Assembly (NCBI GenBank): GCA_910592205.1
Contig: CAJVPJ010000855.1
Location: 1 to 15,485, forward strand
Length of the DNA: 15,485 nucleotides
DNA from: Paraglomus occultum
Lineage: Eukaryota > Glomeromycota > Glomeromycetes > Paraglomerales > Paraglomeraceae
Direction of reading: 5' to 3'
The notes beneath the pieces are model-generated. The model ran no database searches. It was not told where the DNA came from and saw only the letters and a list, made by a program, of their open reading frames with translations. Positions within the stretch are counted from its first letter, which is position 1. Every line of letters begins with the position of its first letter. The position numbers and the translations under genes were made by a program. Positions 1 through 10,799 of the stretch are shown here, piece by piece.

Positions 1-2546
1 CTTATAAAGATTCCGCAAAAAAATTTGAATTAATTGATATAAACAAATTTAAACTATATATTTTATTTGACAACGATCGAAATTCGCTAACTTTAATCGA
101 GTTTTTGATTTTTGAGTTTCCGTTATCAGTTATTATTCAAACTTGTTTTAGAATATTGATTTATACAATTACCTTTTCGGGTTAGTGAACCGGCAGCCAC
201 TTGAAAATCCTGTTGATCCTCTTTGCCAATTCTGTCCATGTTAAATATCGATATTTCTCGCCGTCAATCTCTCCCAATAAAAGAACAGTATTGTCCATCT
301 CTATACAGAATCGTCGTTCTGACACAAAACTTGGCTACTATACAGTCTGCTCTCTTTGTAATCGCCTTCCTATATAAGCACGTTATATAAAAACATCTTT
401 ATAAACGTGACTTCTCAATCTCTTTATAGCAAAAGTTGCATTGTCCCGACAGTGTAATTATAGAATGGGTCGACTATATTCAAAAGAAGAATCAAATCTT
501 ATTAACCATTATTTTATATTAACTTATAGTTACTCTTATTGGATCGTGTTTATTATCAACGTCTTGCATATCACTTTCCCAGAGTTTTCTGTAAACTTTG
601 TTATTGAATTAACTGCATTTATCTATAGAGAATCTCATCTCAATAACCATGCTTAGCTTTTCAAAATTACTACTGAACACTTACAAATAATAAAAATATA
701 AGATCTATATTGATGGATATTTTACAAATGTATCAGATACGCAATACTTTTCCATAATAAGTGTGTCTTAGTAAAGTGTTATTGTTTGGCCAAAAAAGAA
801 CACATATTGCAAGGTAAGTGCCTATTCTTTGGCTGTTAGCATTTCTTGCCCCAATCGAAAGAAACGATTTTATATTGCGTTTATACCCTCGCATATGTTA
901 TCATATGTCGTATAATTTCCATTGAAGATCTGTCAAGCCTCATGGTGACATGACCTGAAACTATTGGTGAGCATAAACTGAAACTGAATGAAACTCTTAT
1001 ATAACACAATAGCAGAAATAAAGTCTGAATTGAACTGCAAAAAGCAAGAGTTTGGGTAAAGTACGATTTTTGATAGTAGGTATATTAACGTTCGATCATG
1101 TCTTGAATCCCAACAATGACAAGACTGTATTTAGGGCGTGGCTTATCACATTTTAGCTCAAATAGGGAAAGGTTCCATTTCTTTCTATGGTTACTTATAC
1201 GATTTGGGGAATTTGGCAATAGTTATGACTAACGAAAATATGAACTTTTAACGTTCAAATACAAACCACATAGTAATTATTTCACTATCACTTTTTGAGT
1301 AATTGTATGCTAAATTATATTCGAATAAGGTAAATACAGATTGTATCGTAGACGTAATGATTTCATGGGTAGCAGAGAGACTGGAATGACGGCTGAAAAC
1401 GGGAACAATATATTAAACGGGGAAGCAACCGTACATATGAATATGCATAAAATGTTATAACACCGATTAACAAAAGATCGAAAAGCTAAAGTGGAGATAG
1501 GGTAAAAATAATTATGCAAAAGAGGATGATGACCTTTAAGAGGAGCATGACTTTACGAGACGGGTTTTTTTTACCGCTCCGGAAATAAACATAATATAGT
1601 TTGCAGTGTGGTCACAGCAAACAATAGCATGATTGAACAAAAGAGTTTGTGTTTCCATTAATACGCAATTGTTGATATGATGTGATTACATTATATAATC
1701 AATCTCTCTCTCAAATATCACTTTTGTATCAGAGATGATCCATTTTTGGCGTTAAATTCCATAGTCGGGAATTAACAGAATAAACACCGAGTAGGAAACA
1801 GAAGTCTACATGCAGACAACGATATGTACGCCTAATTAATAACGCTTTAACAATGTGCCATTATTGATTTAATACAAATGTGCTTTTGAAGCAAGGGCCG
1901 CATTTAATTTTTGAACCAACCATTTTGCGCCGATAATATAAATATTTGTTTCATTTCTCTCTCTGCAAAAATCTGCTTTTACTATCCTGAACTAGTATGG
2001 TAAACCCGCTTGTTCATTATTATTTCGTTGCGAGGGAAGGCATTCCGAATAAGAGAGACCGGTTTTATCCTATCATCACATAAGACGACTATTACCATTT
2101 GCACATCACAATTAAAAGTTTCATTTATAAATATGTGTTGAAACACTGAGAACAAACTGAACTCTGGCATTGCAGGCAGGATCATCGTCGACATTTCCCA
2201 TTTTGAGGATGAATATTTGGATTGTTATGGTTTTTTTCACTGAATTTTACATTGCATGACAATCGACTATTCTAATTGAGCCATGCGTTCAAAATGACAA
2301 TGCTAATTAATAACAATAACATTAGTAATGTGTTTCAAATCGAAGAGTATGATTTAAAACATATGTATTCGAAATTATCTATCACAAGTAATGAAAAAGT
2401 TAGTAAGGTCCATCAGAGATTATTCTCATAGAAGCAGATTCAAACCTAAATATATACAAAAAGCTCTAAAGCATCCGGAGAGTGCCGCAGCAAATAATTG
2501 GATCAGTCGGCCGAATTAATGTACTTATGGTAGCACATAATTTTGT

Positions 2547-2571
2547 TATAACACATAAGAAATGTGTTATA
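2547..2571. repeat. Perfect 10-bp inverted repeat with 5-base loop
   Basis: TATAACACAT (2547-2556) and ATGTGTTATA (2562-2571) are exact inverses around AAGAA. The stem is AT-rich. No T-run or flanking gene suggests a function, and it could be a chance or relict structure in intergenic DNA. Confidence 0.6.
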
Positions 2572-5343
2572 GATGGTCTGAGGATCCTTTATTCTAACTG
2601 CCAAAACAGTTATTATTACTAAACCATGTTTTTTTAAACACCTACATTTATTTTCTTTGATACAATCATAATTACCCCAACATCCGATGCAATTCGATTT
2701 GCCCGGATAACTGTCAGGGCTACAAAAAGATGAAATGCGAATACAAACATCGAAAACTAGACCTGCTGACTTGGACCAAAATTTTTCTGTATAAATTTAT
2801 CATTGTCAAGCGTCACATAAATATTACGAAATAAATTCTAAACATTACCACTACACTAGCATCAATGGATTGTCCTGTTAATTAGTTTTATATTATGCTC
2901 AATTGTCTACACTGTTAACTTTTCAGCTGCCCGGGTGATGTACGATATCGGAAGAATTTTGGTTAGTCCCTAATTTTGTTTATTTAAGCATGTGGTTGTA
3001 ATAAACAGAGGCGGCGATAATGTATCGAAACTTTTGACCTACGTTTGGTTAACACTTGAAGAATCTCATCGTTCAGAATAGACAGTATTATATACATTAT
3101 CCAAATTGTACTTGTCTAAACAATTCTCACGCGGGTTATAATTTGTCTCAGTTCATGATTTCAGACAGCCAGTCGTTTAAGTCATTAGTTTTAAACGCTT
3201 TGCGTAATAGCAATTATAGCGTTATCGGCAAACATATCGGCCGTCTTCCGAGGTTTGTCATTTTTGGCTTTCAATTTGAACAAGTATTATTATTTTTCTG
3301 ATTGAGCTATATACAGTATAATGATTTGTATGATTGTTTCTATACAATATTCTTTAGCTAAGTTTGAGTTAGATAATTCGAGGGATTTAATCTTTTTCCT
3401 GCTTTTGTTTTGCACGTAACGTACCATAGGACCTTTTTTTCTTTTTCGATCAATCATTTTGACATAAGATTTTATGATGCTAGCCGAATTTTCGATTGTG
3501 ATAAAATAACCTCATTTCCAAATTACATGTGCATGTTAAGCTTGTTTAGTGCCATAGACAATAGGCGAAATAAATACATTTGTGGTCTTGTCAATTGTAA
3601 CGGTAACTAACGCAAAGGACTAATTTGGACTAGTGCATAAAAATGATCAATTAACCCTTATATAGAAATGATTGTAAAATGTCACGTTCAGGACAGCTGA
3701 TCGGAGTCGGAGTCTGGATTATCAGACAGTCGAGACTGTAATACTCGTATATGTGACGTAGACTTTAAATATGACAAGGATCATCAGTGGTGATAGATAT
3801 TACAATTCTCATTATTATTACAAGGACTAAAAAGGTGTGTATTTCCACTCCCAAGTTCCTTGTGTAAAAATTAAGTTTCTGTTCTGAGGGGCTTTTTTTA
3901 TTAATAACATTTGTTCTAATAATAAGAAATCGTAACTGTTACACGCACGTTATCAATAAAACCTGTCGTACTATGTGTAATATGCGTTGCACAACATATC
4001 TATTCATGTACAGCATCACTTGAGTAAAATGGAAAACGCCAAAATGCTCCGTTGTCTTTGGTATTTATTATTGTTATTCAGATGATGACTTTTTTAACCG
4101 TTCGATGACTCAGTTGTGTAACATGTACATACCAAGCTAACCGACAAATAAACTCGTGACAGCATTCATTTCGGCACATCTACGACATTGGCCGGCCACT
4201 TCTACGTCATTTAACATTGTAATACACTGCTCAATTGAGTGGGAACTTTTTTCCTAGTGTTACCGCATAACATTTGCCAATGCATCTTTAAAACTCGCCA
4301 TTTTATTCGATTGCCAGAAATTTTTCGAAAATTTTTATTTGTCACGTTCCTCAGCAGATCTGAGTCATGGAATATTCTCCATAGACAAAAGTTTGAACCT
4401 CCTTTCTTTTTTCCGATTACATCTTAACCGTTGTAACAATGTGATACTTTAATCGTCATCGCCCCACAGCGCATGCTGTCAACCGTTACACAGAACTTTA
4501 GACGCGCTTGCTAAAACGAACATCTGAAAGTAAATGATCATTGTAAAAGTAGGCGGACATCGCCAACAACGAATGAGCAAAATTGTTAAATATTTATTGC
4601 ACTCATTATCGAAATTAAACCTAATCTTGTATCGACTGTGTGAAGAGCGATTGGAGATTTCGCTTTAACATAAAGATGTAATGCTGACGAAATAGAAAAA
4701 ATAAGCCAAACAAACATCGAACACATGTTTGAATATTCAAGAGATCAGGCATGATGAGTTGCTACCGTGAACGAAAGGTTTTTTCGGAATATTCAATTAA
4801 GGTCTCGGTCAAACTTGGCTATTGGTAGCCTTTACTCGCACAAGTTTTGTTCTCGGAACAATCAAACTTGGTAATAAAGTTTGCCTCTAGATTTTATTAA
4901 GCAGATTTTTGGTCTAATTGCAAAAAAAAAATAATAATCAAAGACCAGCATTTTTAACTCGCTTACAACATTGTCATGTCATACAAAAGGAGAATGATGG
5001 TGCTATTCAGGAATAGCGCAAATTTTCTCTAATCGGCTTGTTCAGATATGGCCAAAGCTCCTTGTCACAGGCCTCTCGTCAATAAATAGAAATTCATATA
5101 GCAAAAAAAATATTAGCGATTAAAAGTTGACAAACAATAATATATATATGCATATATAGTTTTCCCTTTCGGTCAAGCTTTTAAACAAAGTTTATCTATA
5201 AGCTTCTCACACTGATCTGTTTACTGACAGTGAAATTCATAAAAATGAAATGACTAGACTTTAATAGAGAATACTAATGATATACATATCAATACCTGGA
5301 TTTAATAATAAAGTTAATCGGTATCGTCATTTGATCATGGATT

Positions 5344-5349
5344 TTTATT
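5344..5349 (-). promoter_or_regulatory. Candidate polyadenylation signal AATAAA
   Basis: The plus strand reads TTTATT, which is AATAAA on the minus strand, about 225 bases downstream of the TGA stop of the NRD1-like gene. It is the first canonical hexamer I found downstream of that stop. AT-rich sequence produces this hexamer often by chance, so the assignment rests only on position and strand. Confidence 0.3.
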
Positions 5350-5573
5350 TATCATCGAGACCGATACCAATATAACAGTTGTTCTTAATCAGTCTGTTGT
5401 CATGCATGAAAATTTTACATCCTTTTTTTTTGAATGAAAAAAATTTTGTTTTTATCTTGCCCCATACAAAAAGTCTGATTCATTTCATTCATCAAAATCA
5501 TATGACCGTTCACAGTCAAACGCAAACCCAGAAATCACTTTCACAGCCCCCATCCCCTTACGAATTCTGTTCC

Positions 5574-6033
5574 TCACTTGCCACTCCCGCTACTACTCCC
5601 ACTTCCTTCCCATCTTGACCTCTTACGTATGTAGGTATCGTCTCGCGGTGGACTGTAATGATCACCTCGTAATCGATCCCTCCGCTTTCTTTTGTCTCTT
5701 TTACCTCGTGCGTCTCTTGCGTCTCGTGAATCTTTTGCGTTGCGAGCATCAACGGCGCGAGGACGGAATTGTCTGTTATCTTGTAGTGGCGAGTGAGCAT
5801 GAGGATGTCCGTGCGGATGAGCGTGAGGATGTAGTGGATGCGGCGGTGGCGGTGGATGATGCATATTTGCGAGTTGATTGTTCATGTGTGGAATATGTGG
5901 ATTATTCATGTGCGCAGGTGGAGGGTTAAAGTGTTGTGCATTGGACAAAGTGCCGGGCAGAATTTGGTGAGGAGGGTGGACTGGAGGAGAACGGATTGGT
6001 GGGTGTTGTTGTTGCTGCTGCTGCTGCTGCTGC

Positions 6034-6109
<76 letters not shown>

Positions 6110-9100
6110 GCTGCTGCTGCTGTGGTAAAGGTAGCTGGATGTGAGCAGGCGGGCCCCCAAACGGTGGAATAGTAGTTGGTACTTGACTCGTCGTATTCAT
6201 GGATTCTATCGATGCATCGCCTTGTGGTGACATCCAAGCCATGCCATCGCTCTTATTTTCTATCTCTTCCCTATTGATACTAACAACGTCATCCATACTG
6301 CTTGTACTCGTACCTTCAGTCTTCGTACCAGTCTTGCCCTTGCCATCTCCGAAATGCGTTATGACTCGTTTGTTGGCCGATCCACTTGAATATCCTTCAC
6401 CGACTATAATATCTGGTTCTTCAAGGACAATGCCGCCAAGTATGGGTCGGCCACCAGTTCCGCCCACTTTGGACGTCAATAGCCATTTCCGGTCTGTCTC
6501 TGTTAGGCGATCAAGTGGAATTAGCGATTCGCCATGTGTAAAATTATAGCAGTCTTTTGGGCCAAAGCCTACGCCCCATCGAACCTGAGAAAGCACGGTC
6601 GAGGAGAAGTTAGTAAATGTTGGAACTTAGGGGGGATGAAAAGATCTATGCAGGTAACCTACGTAGTACTAAGTAATATAGATAATGAGCATGTTATGTT
6701 AGCATCTAATTCTCGTTATCCGAGACCATTTTTGTTTTCCAATTATATAAATACCAGTATGGAATTTAATTACCTTGACTCGTTTATCCGCAATCGCCCG
6801 CATGGCAGCATTCCGTGTTTCCATTTTTACAAAAGCGTTGTTTTTGTCATAATTAAGCTGAGGAAGAAATAAAGATCATCACATTTAGAATCGCAAACGA
6901 TTTCCTCAAAGAATACGAAAAACATGATCTAAATATGACAGACTCACCGTTACACTCACAACCTTCCCATGACGAGAAAAAATTTCCCAGAGTCGCTCTT
7001 TTGTAGTTGACTGGGTTACTCCTCCGACGTACAGAGTTCTACTTAAAACTGTGAGGCAAGAGATACGTTGTTAGATATCCACTCCATCGAATCTTACGAT
7101 AAAACCATAGTCACTCTACGGAGAAATTCCCTTACTTTTAATAACATCCTTAGACAGATTAGGGTCTTTGAAAGCAATACTTTTTTCTTCCTCTAACGTG
7201 CCATCCAGTGGTTGATTCAAATCTCCAATCCCAATTCCATGTGGTCCGGATGCGCCCTCACGACCGCCGGGATGTACCGGATTCTGCCAGAGTTGCTGCG
7301 GATGTCCGGGCTGTCCGAGCTGTCCATAATTTCCGCTTTCGTCTGCAGGCGCCGGAGGATTAGACGAATCCCATGGATGAGGGGCATGCGGACTGTGCTG
7401 AAGAGGATGATGTTGTGGAGGTTGCGCATTTGGAAACCCATCCCAAGCGGGAAACCCTGGCCCGGGAGGCGGAGCGTGTGGTTGCCCTGGTTGTGATTGT
7501 AGCCATTGATATGGCTGATACAATGTACGATAGAGCAAGATGATCCCATGATTTCGTGAGCCACGATTTCCACCTTATGATTAAACTGCCGACTTTTTAT
7601 GACATAAAGAGATCGATTCGATATGCACTTACGTTCACATCCCCCTGCAATTGTGCTGTTCCTTGTGGTGGAGGTGGACTTTGGTATATTAGCGAATCTC
7701 CGCCAAATTGTTGATGGTTGGGCGTTACACTAATCGATCCTGACGCCGAGGGTTGGGGTCTATTGATTGGGTCCATAAGATTTTCGGGTGGGTTTTTATT
7801 CAAAATAACAAGGAAAATTGAACAGATGGATTAGCCCGACGGAAAAATGACTAAACTGGATTTATAATAGAATATGGGGAGATTATAGAGATTTGGAAAT
7901 AAGAAGCACAAACGGAAGTGATCGAGCCACGACGTCCGGTATTCCAGTGAATTTGTGCTATTTCTCGTCTACAAGTGCATACGTCCTCATATCATATTCT
8001 CAACATGCGTCCTTGACATAATATCGTCCAGGTGTCTGAATTAATACGCAGTCGTTCTTTTTACGGGAATTAAGTGTGAGTTAAGGAGAAAACTTTAAAA
8101 ATTCTCTGCTGAGAAATATTCAAAAAGTAGTTTAATAAATGTTTTATTTCTGTGTCGTTTTGATCTATGCGACCGAGCATGTTTTATCCGAGGTTGTAAT
8201 AATAATAGTAATAAATGGGTAATGGTTGGCGAAAAAAAAGGAAATGAGATTTGCTGTGCGTTAAATTATTGTTTATTCTTGATGGGATAATGGTCGTTTT
8301 CCCTCCGTAGGCGAACGGTAAATCGAATTAAGATGGAGAAAGGGGTGATCGTGATATATAAGAAATTGGGTGTGTATTATGATATATATATTAAACACAA
8401 AAAAGAAAAAGGATCATGCGAGTAAAAGTCAAGGTGTTCTTGGAAAAGGAGTGAATGAAGGAAATGCGGAAGATATAGCAAGAACGTCACCAATTCGTAG
8501 ATTTCATCGGCATCCATCGGTCGTCGTGGCTAAGACAAAGGCATCCCAAACCTCCTCTCGTGAAGTTTTTCTTACCGTATAAATTCATAAACAATAACAT
8601 AAAAAACGAAAAAAAATTTTCACTTACGCGTTAGACGGTATGCCCGAAGGAGCTGGACTATGTGAATCGGCTAATTGTCACCCAATCATATAAAAAGTAA
8701 AATATTTGCTTAAAACTTTCGACTGTTAAAGTCAACAATCAGCACAAAAACTCCAAGTTCTCTATATCAACTTCTGTTACCGTTAATCTGATGACACTGC
8801 GCCGAGTTTGCTATTTGTGGATGCGTTTGTGACGGTGGTTGCTGTGGCAATGGTCCTTGTAATACTGGCAAAACACCTTGCATTCCTTCTTGTGCTAAAT
8901 GTCCGTTAACTCCTATAAATCCTTGTCCAGCATTTGATCCTGTGCCTATGTTATTTGAGCTACTCTGGAGGGAGGATATAGAATCAGTTAATAGCGAAGG
9001 AATCTTTAGGTTGCCTTGTGTAAGTGAGTTTAGCGTGGTTAATGTTCGGAGGAGGGTGGATTGGTCGAGTGCTTGAGACGAAGTACCGTTTAGTTGAGCT

Positions 9101-10649
9101 AAAGGAAGAAGGCGGTGACAAAGAATAATGATAAGTGTTTGGGACATAAAATTGTTGTTAAGTTAGAATATATGGAAATTTACGATCTCTATGAAATCAC
9201 TTTAATTTTGACGCTTAGATAACACGTACTAGCAAAGTACGCCCACCTACACGGTCATATGTATATACATTTCCATTCTCACTTTTTTGTCTCTTACCCT
9301 GTGAAGTAGCGCCAGAATTCGCACCAAGCAGGGTATTTCCATCGTTTCCGCTTCTTAGTCTCGGATCTCGCGCATTAATAGTCGAGCCACCATCGGCGGT
9401 ATCACCTTCGGAAAAATAACGAGTTTTTATTCTCTGTAAAAGGTCATCTTCATAAATTCCATGTCGTTTGATCCAGATATCGAGAACTTTCTTAACCTTT
9501 TCCTGATTAGAGAAAAGAAAACAACTTAGTTTGTGTGATAGAAGACTTTTTCACGTGTATGAGGCAAATAGAACAATTTGAGCAGTAAGTAATTAAAAAC
9601 TGATAGAGCATGTAAAATGCAAAAATTTTTGGTCGATTGAATAAAAATGAATTCATCCCATATTCAATTAATGCTAAAATATGTACTCCACAATGTCCGA
9701 CTCTGTAAAAAGCCTAACAAAGACATGCATCTTTCAACCCTGTTAATCATGCTTAACAAGTTTATAGTTATGAGCCCAAGCCTAGCACTATTCATATGTC
9801 GAGCGGTATTTGTAGCAAAATAAAACAACTAATCACGCAACACGATGTAAAAATACTCGTTTTGAGCGAAATTAACATTATCCATAGTATGAAACAAATT
9901 CTATGCCTTCTCAATGTCCTTCCTACTGTTCTTCCGATCATTCCATCTCATTATTTTTCTACCTCTCACGGCCTAATCAAAATCCCATACCTTGTCTCTT
10001 TCAGGACACTGCATAATATTAACAAACAGGTCTTCCAGTCCTTTTTCAAATCTGTCCAAATACTCTACCGCCCATGTAGGTACGTCTCCATTTTCGGTTT
10101 TCTGTCGGTGTGCAGCCTGAGTTATCGAATCGAGGACGTATAAACCACCAAGTTTGTATTCTGATGCACAGCGATGAATGAATTTCTGCACACAATGAGC
10201 GATTTGTTTGTATTCCTATAAAAAAATAAGAGACGAGGGAGATGGTAATAGATTAGCATAAATAATATTGTACATTAGAAGACTATCTGTTGGCTACAAA
10301 TGATCTGTAAATAACATTGTCTTTTGACAGTATCCTTAAGTGAATAGTATTACTATTAAGTATTCTCTCTCCACTCCAAGCAATGAAGCCGACTCATAAC
10401 AGCAGTCATAATATTTCTTCTATCGATTGCTCGCACTCTCTGCATGCACACATTTTCGATTTCATCCGCTTTGCACACTTCTTGTTCTCTCCCGCTCTCC
10501 GCTCTCCTGTGTTTCCCACCTAATACCTTCGGACTATTGAGTGCGATCTTTGTTAATTCTTTTATCCTCGACGCACTTGTTCCAGGTGGCTTCTTTTCTA
10601 ATAAACTATATAACAACTTTTCGAACTCTGTCTGGTTTTTTGCAGACAT
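5574..10649 (-). CDS. NRD1: Nrd1/Seb1-type CTD-interacting, RNA-binding termination factor (10 exons)
   Basis: Predicted nuclear protein of 871 aa that would bind the phosphorylated RNA polymerase II C-terminal domain and nascent RNA to direct 3'-end formation or termination, as known for yeast Nrd1 and fission-yeast Seb1. Residues 5-140 form a CID: SASRIKELT, then YKLGGLYVLDSI (61-72) and KVKKVLDIWIKR (118-129). A DPRLR motif follows at 162-166. Residues 185-474 are low-complexity, rich in Gln, Pro, Ser, Gly and Asn. The RRM starts near 475 with RNP2 LYVGGV (479-484) and RNP1-like KNNAFVKM (512-519). The family-specific block follows: RWGVGFGPKDC at 537-547, then DRKWLLT and GGTGGRPI. Residues 690-728 are 39 glutamines, then a His/Pro-rich segment (777-799) and a basic Arg/Asp segment (809-841). 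It is longer than yeast Nrd1 (about 575 aa) or Seb1 (about 605 aa) because of the linker and tail. The ATG at 10649 has A at -3 and no upstream ATG in the leader; the stop is TGA at 5574-5576. All nine introns join in phase, so it appears intact. Confidence 0.93.
6006..6122 (-). repeat. Trinucleotide repeat encoding 39 glutamines
   Basis: An uninterrupted run of 39 CAA/CAG codons in the last exon of the NRD1-like gene. In coding order it is (CAG)4, (CAA)25, (CAG)7, (CAA)3; on the plus strand it appears as TTG/CTG. The pure 75-base CAA block is a microsatellite prone to slippage, so length differences between strains or assembly errors are likely here. All other frames through it give artificial poly-Leu, Val, Ala, Asn or Thr ORFs, which are shadows. 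No TAA or TAG interrupts the run, which supports the standard genetic code for this gene. Confidence 0.95.
7760..8627 (-). other. Long intron 5 of the NRD1-like gene (868 bases)
   Basis: This intron is about twice the size of the next largest. Its flanks are exon 5 (donor GTAAGT) and exon 6 (acceptor CAATAG). It contains no recognised gene. A 70-codon ORF lies on the opposite strand at 8370-8582, and a less AT-rich patch spans about 8430-8570, but the translation matches no family I know. I found no terminal inverted repeats or target-site duplications that would mark an inserted element. Confidence 0.6.
9503..9990 (-). other. Intron 2 of the NRD1-like gene (488 bases)
   Basis: It interrupts the CID between the codons for PERDK and EKVKK, which are adjacent in the family, so no exon is missing. 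The donor is GTATGG and the acceptor follows a TTTCTTTTCTCTAATCAG tract with a CTAAT branch-site-like motif. A plus-strand ORF of 115 codons overlaps this intron and exon 2 at 9796-10143, but it is antisense to conserved CID coding sequence and I treat it as a shadow. Nothing else was seen in the intron. Confidence 0.7.
10216..10526 (-). other. Intron 1 of the NRD1-like gene (311 bases)
   Basis: It lies between the codons for LNSPK and EYKQI in the CID. The reading frame stays open for about 56 codons past the donor (to 10356), giving an apparent longer exon 1. The family alignment continues instead in exon 2, and the retained reading would destroy the CID. The donor is GTATTA and the acceptor TTTTTTATAG. 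Confidence 0.75.
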
Positions 10650-10747
10650 TATTTGTATTATACCGTGTATTAATGTGAGAAAGTTTTGATGTAAAGCGTT
10701 GCGTGCGTGAGAGGAGAAAAGTCAGTTAGGTGTCGGATGGATTTTTG

Positions 10748-10799
10748 ATTGGATAACAAGTGAAAGGGGTGATTACGTTGAGAAACCACGTGTTATATA
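10748..10799 (-). promoter_or_regulatory. Putative core promoter of the NRD1-like gene
   Basis: Reading on the minus strand, TATATAA (10793-10799) is followed at once by a CACGTG E-box palindrome (10787-10792) and, further down, CCAAT (10748-10752). The start codon is about 140 bases downstream of the TATA-like box, and no ATG occurs in the leader between 10650 and 10780. CACGTG is a bHLH-factor site in fungi, but six-base motifs and TATA strings are common by chance. This is a positional inference only. Confidence 0.3.

Larger units (their letters stand above)
1..5573. other. Left intergenic region, no supported gene
   Basis: This stretch is AT-rich with no recognisable protein family, tRNA or rRNA. 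Open stretches of 40-73 codons occur on both strands, but at this base composition such lengths are expected by chance. Several minus-strand pieces (for example 182-334 and 3293-3511) have fairly balanced residue composition, and one chain of them can be joined in phase. Their implied splice donors are mostly GTT-type, unlike those of the two confident genes, so I do not annotate a gene and discuss them under findings. Small perfect hairpins lie at 2547-2571 and 3726-3739, and an imperfect one at 1599-1622. A 16-bp AT palindrome is centred at 5150/5151. The right end (about 5145-5573) is probably the 3' UTR and downstream flank of the minus-strand NRD1-like gene. Confidence 0.5.
5574..10649 (-). 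other. NRD1: Exon-intron structure of the NRD1-like gene
   Basis: Exons in transcript order: 10527-10649, 9991-10215, 9298-9502, 8781-9098, 8628-8670, 7633-7759, 7136-7514, 6948-7048, 6774-6857, 5574-6584. They sum to 2616 bases, 871 codons plus stop. Introns are 311, 488, 199, 110, 868, 118, 87, 90 and 189 bases. All have GT-AG ends; donors include GTAAGT twice, GTAAGA, GTAAGG, GTGAGT, GTATTA, GTATGG, GTAACA and GTAATT. Exon phases agree at every join. Exon-to-exon continuity is confirmed inside the CID (exons 1-2-3) and inside the RRM (exons 7-8-9-10), where family alignment leaves no room for other boundaries. The joins in the low-complexity linker (exons 4-5-6) rest on phase and splice signals only. 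Exon 6 has the weakest acceptor (CAATAG, poor pyrimidine tract). Confidence 0.82.

Noticed and set aside
2400-2460. tRNA B-box-like GGTTTGAATC on the minus strand
   Set aside because: The flanking bases do not form a T stem and no A box lies at a suitable distance.
3056-3610. Plus-strand ORFs of 81 and 66 codons
   Set aside because: They begin with TTG rather than ATG, have compositions typical of random AT-rich sequence, and match no family.
5838-6237. Several ORFs of 78-104 codons with poly-Leu, poly-Val, poly-Asn or poly-Thr runs, on both strands
   Set aside because: They are out-of-frame readings of the CAA/CAG tract that encodes polyglutamine in the NRD1-like gene.
7212-7573. ORFs of 94 and 118 codons overlapping exon 7
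   Set aside because: They are shadow frames of the Pro/Gln/Gly-rich linker exon, whose frame is fixed by the join to the RRM exon.
8370-8582. 70-codon plus-strand ORF within intron 5, considered as a nested gene
   Set aside because: No recognised family, no start-site or promoter support, and this length is common by chance; kept only as a note on the intron.
9796-10143. 115-codon plus-strand ORF
   Set aside because: It is antisense to conserved CID exon 2 and to intron 2 and shows no domain of its own.
10356-10649. 97-codon ORF starting at the NRD1-like start codon
   Set aside because: Only the first 41 codons are CID; the rest reads into intron 1. The conserved CID continues in exon 2 at 10215.
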